Source of the DNA: CAYTOF01 sp964439435 | Lineage (GTDB): Bacteria; Bacillota; Clostridia; Oscillospirales; QAMX01 | Assembly: GCA_964439435.1 (NCBI GenBank) | Contig: CAYTOF010000050.1 | Location: 1-15,094 of the forward strand | Direction: 5' to 3' | DNA length: 15,094 nucleotides | Shown here: positions 1-6,532 of the stretch, in pieces | Position numbering within the stretch: position 1 is the stretch's first letter | Layout of the letters: each line of letters begins with the position of its first letter | Notes under the pieces: model-generated | Told to the model about the DNA's origin: nothing | The model's database searches: none | What the model saw: the letters and a program-made list of their open reading frames with translations, nothing else | Made by a program: the position numbers and the translations under genes

Positions 1-345
1 CAACCCCATGCGCGAAGGTATCCCACGAAAGTACCAAATGTGTGATACCGGTGCTGCAAGCTCAATATGTCCCATGCGCTCGCGCCTCACTGATTTTTTT
101 GTTATTTCAACTCCGCAACGTTCACAAATTTTACCTTTAAATCTTACTTTTTTATATTTTCCGCAATGACACTCCCAGTCCTTGGTTGGGCCGAATATTT
201 TCTCACAAAACAGCCCATCCTGTTCGGGTTTCAGTGTACGGTAATTTATTGTTTCAGGTTTTTTTACCTCACCACATGACCATTGTTTGATCATATCAGG
301 CGAAGCAAGCCCGATTTTTATCGCATCGAATTCAAGTTTACTCAT
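1..345 (-). CDS. rpoC: DNA-directed RNA polymerase subunit beta' (N-terminal part, cut by window edge)
   Basis: The first 115 codons of RpoC, the largest catalytic subunit of RNA polymerase, are visible; the rest lies beyond position 1. The reading begins MSKLEFDAIKIGLASPD and contains the family motif around NYRTLKPEQDGLFCEKIFGP. The N-terminal zinc-binding domain follows, with cysteines in CHCGKY and CERCGVE, and then the RRERMGHIELAAPVSHIW segment that follows it in this family. The ATG at 343-345 is preceded by GGAGG (351-355 on the plus strand as cctcc) at 5-nt spacing. It lies 36 nt downstream of the rpoB stop with no terminator between, so rpoB and rpoC are co-transcribed. The identification is firm; only the truncation at the window edge limits it. 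Confidence 0.97.
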   Translation of the reverse strand, partial: MSKLEFDAIKIGLASPDMIKQWSCGEVKKPETINYRTLKPEQDGLFCEKIFGPTKDWECHCGKYKKVRFKGKICERCGVEITKKSVRRERMGHIELAAPVSHIWYFRGIPSRMGL

Positions 346-381
346 GGGCGCCTCCAATATTTATTGTTGTGTTACCGAGTG

Positions 382-3300
382 TCAAGGTGCACTGTCTTCG
401 TCATATGATTCTTGATACTCAGAGCTATCATCGCCCTCGTTTTCGGTATCAATTTCAATGGGGTTTCCCTCTTCATCTTCCAAGCTATATCCTCCGTCAG
501 AAAGTTCTGCGTCAGAATCGACATAATCGTCGCCAAAATCGGGTCTCGGATCATCGTCTTCAAGCTTTAGCTCTATCTCTTGTCCTTCTTTATCCAGCAC
601 TCTGACATCCAAACCAAGAGATTGCAGCTCTTTGACAAGCACTTTAAAAGATTCAGGAGTACCCGGTGTGGGGATATTCTGTCCTTTGACAATCGCTTCA
701 TACGTCTTCACTCGTCCGACTATATCATCACTTTTGACGGTCAATATTTCTTGTAGGGTATAGGCTGCTCCATATGCTTCAAGAGCCCAAACTTCCATTT
801 CTCCAAAACGTTGTCCACCAAATTGTGCCTTACCACCCAATGGCTGTTGTGTAACCAGTGAATACGGGCCTGTAGATCTGGCATGTATTTTATCATCCAC
901 AAGATGCAACAATTTCATGAAATATATGTATCCCACAGTGACTTTGTTGTCAAAGGGTAAACCGGTTCTTCCGTCATAGAGCACACTTTTGCCTTCGACA
1001 TCAAGGCCGGCAAGTTCAAGTGTACTCTGAATCTCATACTCATTGGCTCCGTCAAATACCGGTGTAGCAACCTTCCATCCCAGGGCTGCAGCTGCGTAAC
1101 CGAGGTGAACTTCGAGAACTTGTCCGATATTCATGCGGCTCGGGACACCCAATGGATTTAACACTATGTCAAGTGGTGTTCCGTCGGGCATGAAGGGCAT
1201 ATCCTCTTCGGGCAATATGCGTGATATGACACCTTTATTACCATGACGCCCCGCCATTTTATCACCGACAGATATTTTTCTCTTCTGTGCGATGTAGACG
1301 CGAACAACGACATTTACACCGGGGCTCAACTCGTCTCCTTTTTCTCGCGTGAACTTCTTGACGTCAACAACAATGCCGCTTTCTCCGTGAGGAACACGTA
1401 ATGATGTATCGCGGACCTCTCGTGCTTTTTCGCCAAATATCGCTCTCAAAAGTCTCTCTTCGGCAGTCAGTTCGGTCTCTCCTTTCGGCGTGACCTTGCC
1501 AACCAGAATATCTCCCGAGTGTACTTCAGCTCCTATGCGGACAATGCCTTCACTGTCCAAGTCGCGCAGCACATCCTCTCCGACGTTCGGCACACCTCTG
1601 GTGATCTCCTCAGGCCCCAGTTTCGTATCCCTTGCATCGACTTCGTATTCTTCTATGTGGATCGAAGTGAATACATCGTCGATTACAAGTCTCTCATTTA
1701 TCAATATTGCGTCTTCGTAATTGTAGCCTTCCCAAGCCATAAATCCTATAAGCACGTTTCTGCCAAGGGAAATTTCACCATTGCATGTCGATGGCCCGTC
1801 AGCAAGAATGTCATTATAAGCAACCCTATCACCAACATTCACAATAGGTCTTTGATTCAGACATGTGCCCTGGTTGGAACGCACAAACTTCGTCGGATAA
1901 TATGTCTTGCGATCTCCGTCATCATAATTTACAACTATTTCATCTGCGGTAACGCGTTCAACCGTACCGTCTCCTGTAGCCAATACGCAGACGCCTGAGT
2001 CAAGTGCGGCTTTGTATTCCATACCGGTCCCAACAAAGGGTTGTTCCGGACATAGCAGCGGCACTGCCTGTCGTTGCATGTTGGAACCCATCAATGCACG
2101 GTTTGCGTCATTATTCTCAAGAAACGGTATCATGCTGGTGGCAACGGAAACCATTTCTCGCGGGGAAACATCTACCAGTGTAACTCTATCCCGATCAACT
2201 GCAACGATTTCTTCATGATGTCTTGCCGTGACTCTATTGGTTGTAAGGCGTCCATCTTTATCTAACAACTCATTTTTTTGTGCTATAACTTGTCCGTCTT
2301 CTTGGTCAGCTGTCAGATATACTGTCTTTCCTTTGTTAATTGTCTTAGTCTCGGGGTCTATTTCTTGATACGGCGCTTCAATAAAGCCGTATTCATTTAT
2401 CCTTGCGTAGCCTGCAAGGGACGATATGAGTCCGATGTTGGGTCCCTCAGGGGTCTCAATCGGGCACATTCTACCATAATGACTGTAATGCACATCTCGG
2501 ACTTCAAAGTTGGCCCGGTCTCTGGAGAGACCGCCTGGTCCCAGCGCAGAAAGCCTGCGTTTATGTGTAAGCTCCGCCAATGGATTTGTTTGGTCCATAA
2601 ATTGCGAAAGCGGGTTTGAGCCAAAGAATTCTCTTATGGCTGCTGTAACAGGTCTGATGTTTATCAACGATTGAGGTGTCACAATATCCATATCCTGAAC
2701 CGTCATACGTTCCCTTATCACCCGTTCCATCCGTGCAAAACCTATTCTAAAGTGATTTTGAAGCAGTTCTCCAACACAGCGTAGGCGCCTGTTCCCAAGA
2801 TGATCAATATCATCTGCTTTGCCTATCCCATATGGCAAACCTACCAAATAGTTGATAGAAGCTAAAATATCACCATGCACTATGTGGCGCGGAATCAATA
2901 TGTCTTTTTGTGCTTTTATCTCATTTATAAGCTCTTCGCCTTCAAAGTTTTTGAGAAGCTCATCCAGCTTGTCAAATCTGACTTTTTCCCAAATGCCACA
3001 TTCTTTGGCAGAAACATATTCCGGGACAAAGTCAGACAGGTTGACCATTCCGTTGTCAAAGACAACCACATTAGTTCCATCGACATCGAGAATCACTCGA
3101 CCTACACCGCGTCTTGATATAATTTCCGCCATCTCATTTGTCAATACTTCGCCTGAGTCAGCCAGTATCTCTCCGGTTTGAGGGTCAACAGCAGGTTCTG
3201 CCAATGTTTTCCCCACAATCCTTGGGGCAAGGCTCATTTTTTGATTGTATTTAAATCTACCCACTTTTGACAGATCATACCGTCTGTCAAAGAAAATGGA

Positions 3301-4071
3301 ATTTATGAATGAACGAGAAGTTTCAACTGTAGGCGGCTCACCGGGACGCAAGCGTCTGTAAATTTCCAACAATGCATCATCTTGTGTTTTGACAGGATCT
3401 TTTTCCATGGTAGCTTTTATGCGCAAGTCATCGCCAAACATTTCAAGAATATCGCTGTCTTTATCCACACCGATTGCACGGATTAGTGTAGTTATATGCA
3501 GTTTTCTGTTTTTGTCTATTCTCACAAAAACCGCATCAGTTGCATCAGTTTCATATTCAAGCCATGTGCCGCGGTTTGGTATTATCGTCCCGCTGTAAAG
3601 TTCATTGTCTACTTTGTCAGTCGTTATGTTATAATACATTCCCGATGATCTCACAACTTGTGAGATGATGACACGTTCAGCTCCATTTATAATAAAAGTG
3701 CCATTGTCAGTCATCATTGGCAGGTCACCCATATAGAGTTCCTGCTCTTTTATTTCACCTGTCTCCTTGTTAAGCAATCTGACGCGCACTTTCATAGGTA
3801 TAGCGTAAGTTGCATCTCGCGTTTTGCATTGGTCTACAGGATATTTGGGCTTGTATTCGAGATTGTAGTCGACAAATTTTAGTTCAAGTTTCCCTGAATA
3901 ATCTGTCACCGGAATCATGTCGTCGAAGATCTCGCGAAGCCCCTCATTGCAAAACCAGTTGAATGAGTCTTTTTGGACTTGGATTAGATTCGGCATCTCA
4001 GTAAATTCTTCGATTTTACTGTAGCTTTTTCTAAGCGTTTTACCGTAAAGGACATCCTTTACATTTACCAT
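382..4071 (-). CDS. rpoB: DNA-directed RNA polymerase subunit beta
   Basis: This 1229-residue protein is the complete beta subunit of RNA polymerase, forming half of the catalytic cleft. Landmarks in order are the N-terminal lobe (GKTLRKSYSKIEEF), the rifampicin pocket at about residues 484-510 (LSQFMDQTNPLAELTHKRR), RDVHYSHYGRMCPIETPEG just after it, and the KRKISVGDKMAGRHGNKG motif in the C-terminal third. The residues matching E. coli D516, H526 and S531 are D493, H503 and S508, all wild type, so no known rifampicin-resistance change is seen. The last 60 residues form an acidic tail with 26 Asp/Glu and one basic residue. The ATG at 4069-4071 has AAGGAG seven nt upstream. rpoC follows after 36 nt. 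Upstream there is a dedicated promoter rather than rplL, and the neighbour is a divergent sigma gene. Confidence 0.98.
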   Translation of the reverse strand: MVNVKDVLYGKTLRKSYSKIEEFTEMPNLIQVQKDSFNWFCNEGLREIFDDMIPVTDYSGKLELKFVDYNLEYKPKYPVDQCKTRDATYAIPMKVRVRLLNKETGEIKEQELYMGDLPMMTDNGTFIINGAERVIISQVVRSSGMYYNITTDKVDNELYSGTIIPNRGTWLEYETDATDAVFVRIDKNRKLHITTLIRAIGVDKDSDILEMFGDDLRIKATMEKDPVKTQDDALLEIYRRLRPGEPPTVETSRSFINSIFFDRRYDLSKVGRFKYNQKMSLAPRIVGKTLAEPAVDPQTGEILADSGEVLTNEMAEIISRRGVGRVILDVDGTNVVVFDNGMVNLSDFVPEYVSAKECGIWEKVRFDKLDELLKNFEGEELINEIKAQKDILIPRHIVHGDILASINYLVGLPYGIGKADDIDHLGNRRLRCVGELLQNHFRIGFARMERVIRERMTVQDMDIVTPQSLINIRPVTAAIREFFGSNPLSQFMDQTNPLAELTHKRRLSALGPGGLSRDRANFEVRDVHYSHYGRMCPIETPEGPNIGLISSLAGYARINEYGFIEAPYQEIDPETKTINKGKTVYLTADQEDGQVIAQKNELLDKDGRLTTNRVTARHHEEIVAVDRDRVTLVDVSPREMVSVATSMIPFLENNDANRALMGSNMQRQAVPLLCPEQPFVGTGMEYKAALDSGVCVLATGDGTVERVTADEIVVNYDDGDRKTYYPTKFVRSNQGTCLNQRPIVNVGDRVAYNDILADGPSTCNGEISLGRNVLIGFMAWEGYNYEDAILINERLVIDDVFTSIHIEEYEVDARDTKLGPEEITRGVPNVGEDVLRDLDSEGIVRIGAEVHSGDILVGKVTPKGETELTAEERLLRAIFGEKAREVRDTSLRVPHGESGIVVDVKKFTREKGDELSPGVNVVVRVYIAQKRKISVGDKMAGRHGNKGVISRILPEEDMPFMPDGTPLDIVLNPLGVPSRMNIGQVLEVHLGYAAAALGWKVATPVFDGANEYEIQSTLELAGLDVEGKSVLYDGRTGLPFDNKVTVGYIYFMKLLHLVDDKIHARSTGPYSLVTQQPLGGKAQFGGQRFGEMEVWALEAYGAAYTLQEILTVKSDDIVGRVKTYEAIVKGQNIPTPGTPESFKVLVKELQSLGLDVRVLDKEGQEIELKLEDDDPRPDFGDDYVDSDAELSDGGYSLEDEEGNPIEIDTENEGDDSSEYQESYDEDSAP

Positions 4072-4078
4072 ATAAACA

Positions 4079-4084
4079 CTCCTT
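4079..4084 (-). promoter_or_regulatory. rpoB ribosome binding site
   Basis: AAGGAG on the minus strand lies 7 nt from the rpoB ATG and fixes that start. Confidence 0.85.
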
Positions 4085-4097
4085 GTTGTTAATGCTT

Positions 4098-4185
4098 AGC
4101 TGCACGTCACTATAAGTATTCAAAGCCGCACGTACCTTATGTATTAGATACGCCCGGCCAGGCTGTCATGTATTAAGCCGCGCAT
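4098..4185. repeat. Imperfect repeats in the rpoB leader
   Basis: Within the predicted untranslated leader of rpoB, the plus strand shows AGCTGCACGT (4098-4107), AGCCGCACGT (4124-4133) and AGCCGCGCAT (4176-4185). ATGTATTA occurs at 4139-4146 and again at 4168-4175, and GTATT also at 4116-4120. On the transcribed (minus) sense this reads as repeated GCGGCTT-AATAC-like blocks. The function is unknown; they could be protein-binding sites, RNA elements or chance in AT-rich DNA. Confidence 0.45.
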
Positions 4186-4264
4186 ATTGTTTTTTTTATT
4201 GGACTGTGTTATCATAAAATATGTCAAATATGCGCTTCCTTAATTTTTTATATTTCGATTTATA

Positions 4265-4293
4265 ATAGTATCACAAAGCCTCTTGTTTGTCAA
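4265..4293 (-). promoter_or_regulatory. rpoBC promoter (sigma-A type)
   Basis: On the minus strand a perfect -35 TTGACA (4288-4293) and a -10 TACTAT (4265-4270) are separated by 17 bp. An eight-base A tract (T8 on the plus strand at 4307-4314) lies upstream, where an UP element would be. The start of transcription would be near 4258, giving a leader of about 187 nt. Six-bp inverted arms AAAGCC (4275-4280) and GGCTTT (4294-4299) flank the -35 box and may be an operator. Confidence 0.8.
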
Positions 4294-4331
4294 GGCTTTA
4301 TGATGCTTTTTTTTACATCCCACATATTTTT

Positions 4332-4360
4332 TTGCTTGGCTAAAATAGCCAAAATAATGA
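4332..4360 (+). promoter_or_regulatory. Possible promoter of the sigma gene with a 17-bp dyad in its spacer
   Basis: TTGCTT (4332-4337) and TAATGA (4355-4360) are 17 bp apart and could be a moderate sigma-A promoter facing the sigma gene. Almost the whole spacer is a perfect inverted repeat: TTGGCTA, three A residues, then TAGCCAA (4336-4352). That position would suit a repressor site. The promoter boxes are imperfect, so this is inference. Confidence 0.4.
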
Positions 4361-4410
4361 ATCTGGTAGATGCACTGTGATCATTATATAAGATAATTGT
4401 CTTTCATTCA

Positions 4411-5127
4411 TTGCAGAGCCGCTCTGACAAAGATTTGCTTGACAAACGAAAGTCGTTATGTTCTAATTGTTTTGTGACAGATGAGGTGATTTCCATAGTT
4501 TACCCTGAGACTTTTCGACATGAAGAGCACTCCTCTCTACAAGATGAGACTCTGCTTTCACTTTCAAAAAGCGGTGATATGCATGCGGAAGAAATTCTTG
4601 TCATGAGATTCACGCCAATGGTTTATGCATTCACTCGGAGTTGCTATCGTGACGGCTGGGAGCGCGCAGACTTCGTACAAGAGGGCTTTTTGGGTCTTTT
4701 AAAAGCCATACGAAATTATAATCCCACAAAAAATGTCAAATTTTCTGACTTCGCTGCTGTGTGCATTAGAAACGAGCTGCATTCAGCTCTTCGTAAAGCT
4801 CTCAACTTTAAAAACCTCCCGTTAAATGACTATTTATCACTGTCAAACAACAAAGGTGAAGATACATATCAAATCTTACCTGATTTTTATCAGTCAGACC
4901 CCATTGAAAGCCTTGTCACAAAGGACACATATCAACGATTATTGGCAAAGCTATACACCTCCCTGTCAACTTTCGAAAAAAAAGTTCTCTCTGCTTGGAT
5001 GAATGGCTTTTTACAACGAGAAACAGCACTGGCTCTTGACAAGCCCCAGAAATCAATTGACAATGCAATGACTCGAATTAAACGCAAGGCGGCAGAAATA
5101 TTGCAGAGCAATACAAAAGACACATAG
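4411..5127 (+). CDS. SigH-like RNA polymerase sigma factor (sigma-70 family)
   Basis: The product resembles the SigH family of alternative sigma factors that redirect RNA polymerase to other promoters. Region 2 covers about residues 43-125 of the longest frame, with ERADFVQEGFLGLLKAIRNY matching the DREDIVQEG motif of B. subtilis SigH. Region 4 covers about residues 180-235, with LSTFEKKVLSAW and KSIDNAMTRIKRKAAE, the recognition helix. The linker NLPLNDYLSLSN also matches SigH. The coordinates use the outermost start, a TTG at 4411 that lacks a ribosome site. The best ribosome site, GAGGTGAT at 4483-4490, instead points to ATA at 4495 (codon 29). That start would leave about 15 residues before the conserved LQDE block, close to SigH. 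Target promoters cannot be read from the sequence. It is divergent from rpoB. Confidence 0.9.
   Translation: MQSRSDKDLLDKRKSLCSNCFVTDEVISIVYPETFRHEEHSSLQDETLLSLSKSGDMHAEEILVMRFTPMVYAFTRSCYRDGWERADFVQEGFLGLLKAIRNYNPTKNVKFSDFAAVCIRNELHSALRKALNFKNLPLNDYLSLSNNKGEDTYQILPDFYQSDPIESLVTKDTYQRLLAKLYTSLSTFEKKVLSAWMNGFLQRETALALDKPQKSIDNAMTRIKRKAAEILQSNTKDT
4483..4490 (+). promoter_or_regulatory. Strong ribosome binding site inside the sigma open frame, before an ATA codon
   Basis: GAGGTGAT matches eight consecutive bases of the anti-Shine-Dalgarno complement. Eight nt after GAGG comes ATA GTT TAC in the sigma reading frame. No ATG, GTG or TTG stands at a suitable distance, so the true start may be AUA at 4495. 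Confidence 0.55.
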
Positions 5128-5261
5128 GCTTAACATGGACTATTGATCGATATCCCGGATTGATATTCCAAAAAATCTGATCTCCAAAATTGAGCAATCG
5201 TTTTTTACCACTTCCGTAAAGTTTTAATATTGCACTAAGCTAATTATTCCAAGGAGAGTTT

Positions 5262-5291
5262 ATGTCCACATGTGTCAAGACAAAGCCTTGA
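5262..5291 (+). other. Nine-codon overlapping reading frame at the zinc-ribbon ribosome site
   Basis: The ATG at 5262 sits 5 nt after AAGGAG (5251-5256), the best spacing available. It encodes MSTCVKTKP and stops at TGA 5289-5291, overlapping the start of the zinc-ribbon gene in another frame. It may be a leader frame, an entry point for a -1 shift, or irrelevant. Confidence 0.3.
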
Positions 5292-5545
5292 AATGCAAAG
5301 ACTGCGGGACTGAGTTCCAATTCACGGCCCTTGAGCGAGAACAATATATTTTGCGTGGATTTCAAAACGAACCTCAAAGATGCAAGAGTTGTCGTGATTC
5401 CCGAAAAAATGCCATCCGTGGCAATAGAGATTTTTATGAAATCCCCTGCAGCATATGCGGTGCAAGAACAAAAGTCTCCTTTCAAACCCAAACCGACAAA
5501 CCGGTTTTGTGTAGTAAATGCTTTGCAGATTATAAAGGTTCCTAA
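5270..5545 (+). CDS. Double zinc-ribbon protein with CxxC-x17-CxxC domain
   Basis: This 91-residue protein has four CxxC pairs: C9/C12, C38/C41, C60/C63 and C81/C84. The last two are separated by exactly 17 residues, the defining pattern of the CxxC-x17-CxxC zinc-ribbon family. The first ribbon (KCKDCGTEFQFT ... RCKSCRDSRKN) is typical of small bacterial zinc-ribbon proteins of unknown function. It is expected to bind two zinc ions in the cytoplasm; nucleic-acid or protein binding is possible but not shown. There is no signal peptide or membrane segment. The chosen ATG fits the family's N-terminus, but AAGGAG (5251-5256) is 13 nt upstream, longer than usual. A nearer ATG at 5262 opens a nine-codon frame instead. 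It lies 142 nt after the sigma gene, same strand, with no terminator I can recognise between them. Confidence 0.85.
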   Translation: MCQDKALKCKDCGTEFQFTALEREQYILRGFQNEPQRCKSCRDSRKNAIRGNRDFYEIPCSICGARTKVSFQTQTDKPVLCSKCFADYKGS

Positions 5546-5561
5546 CTCTTTTCATAACACC

Positions 5562-5611
5562 TAAACAGCAGCAAAATCCGCGCTTTCATTTGCAGATGCT
5601 TCTGCTGTTTA
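5562..5611 (+). repeat. 10-bp perfect inverted repeat after the zinc-ribbon gene
   Basis: TAAACAGCAG (5562-5571) pairs with CTGCTGTTTA (5602-5611) around a 30-nt loop. A smaller alternative hairpin, GCAAA (5571-5575) with TTTGC (5589-5593), overlaps it. No T run follows, so it is not a standard terminator. It could be a structured leader or operator upstream of the sugar cassette. Confidence 0.4.
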
Positions 5612-5700
5612 ATATATCGCCAAAGACTCCCCTGTCCTGCGGCACTATTGTACTACCCAAATCAGCAAACTAGACAAATAGAATCAAAGGAGTGACACAA

Positions 5701-6498
5701 GTGAAATTTGGAGTTGTTTACGATTTGCACAGCGCCGCAGATGTCGCAAATGCAGGTTTTGATTATATTGAGGGCAATGCGTCGACGCTCTACCGTTTTG
5801 TTTACTCAAACCCCAATGGACATGCTAATTTCCGGGAGCTCAAACGCCTCCTCAACGAATCCGGTTTGAAGGCTGAAGCATTTTGCTGCTTGTTTCCCTC
5901 TGACATAAAACTCACAGGCATGACAGTTGATATAGATGCGATAAGCGGCTATCTACAAAAACTATTTCCTTTGCTGACCGAACTGGGCGCACAAGTAGTA
6001 GTTTTTGGCAGCGGTGGAGCTCGAAAAGTGCCTGAGGGTTTTGATCGCGCGAAGGCTTGGCATCAGCTCATTCAAATTGGCAGATTAATCGCAGAGCATT
6101 CCGCAAAATACGGGCTTTCGGTTGCATTGGAGCCCCTTTACAAGAAAAGTTGCAATATAGTGAATACGCAACTTGAAGGTCTTGCCCTTGTATACGATGT
6201 TGACAGATCCAATTTCAAGTTGTTATCTGACCTATTCCACCTTGACAAGTCCAACGAAGGTTTGCGAGAACTTGAAAAATGCGGCAAAGCCTTGATACAT
6301 GCGCACATATCAAACCCCGCCGCTCTATACTATCCTAAGTTTGACGACGGTCAGGATTATGATACATTTTTTTCCGGTCTTTATCGTGCAGGATATACAG
6401 GGCGTCTTAGTTATGAAGGACATCTCACAAATTCAGAGACAGAGCTTGCCCCAATGCTTTCTTTTTTAAAAGCAAAGGCCTCGGAACACGGGCTCTAA
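5701..6498 (+). CDS. Sugar phosphate isomerase/epimerase (xylose isomerase-like TIM barrel)
   Basis: The 265-residue product matches the xylose-isomerase-like TIM-barrel family, which includes D-tagatose/psicose 3-epimerases and inosose or hydroxypyruvate isomerases. These divalent-metal enzymes move carbonyl groups or invert carbons on sugars in the cytoplasm. The expected metal and catalytic residues are visible: E144 (VALEPLYK), D177 and H180 (SDLFHLDKSNEG), H202 (IHAHISNP) and E239 (LSYEGH). The length and spacing fit the tagatose 3-epimerase type, though the substrate cannot be fixed. The GTG at 5701 is chosen because AAAGGAG ends at 5692, eight nt upstream; an earlier GTG at 5692 overlaps that ribosome site. 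The GH92 gene starts about 35 nt downstream on the same strand, so the two are probably co-transcribed. No convincing promoter was recognised. Confidence 0.87.
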   Translation: MKFGVVYDLHSAADVANAGFDYIEGNASTLYRFVYSNPNGHANFRELKRLLNESGLKAEAFCCLFPSDIKLTGMTVDIDAISGYLQKLFPLLTELGAQVVVFGSGGARKVPEGFDRAKAWHQLIQIGRLIAEHSAKYGLSVALEPLYKKSCNIVNTQLEGLALVYDVDRSNFKLLSDLFHLDKSNEGLRELEKCGKALIHAHISNPAALYYPKFDDGQDYDTFFSGLYRAGYTGRLSYEGHLTNSETELAPMLSFLKAKASEHGL

Positions 6499-6532
6499 CA
6501 ACCTATTTTTCAACTTCAAAGAAGAAAGTGAA

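Noticed and set aside
1519..1998. 159-codon plus-strand open frame antisense to rpoB
   Set aside because: It is a shadow of rpoB codons with no domain, no convincing start, and a strongly conserved gene on the opposite strand.
2590..2640. Possible rifampicin-resistance changes in rpoB
   Set aside because: The key positions matching E. coli D516, H526 and S531 are all wild type.
5692..5700. Earlier GTG start for the sugar isomerase
   Set aside because: This GTG overlaps the AAAGGAG ribosome site, which is correctly spaced for the GTG at 5701, where the family's usual MKFG start occurs.
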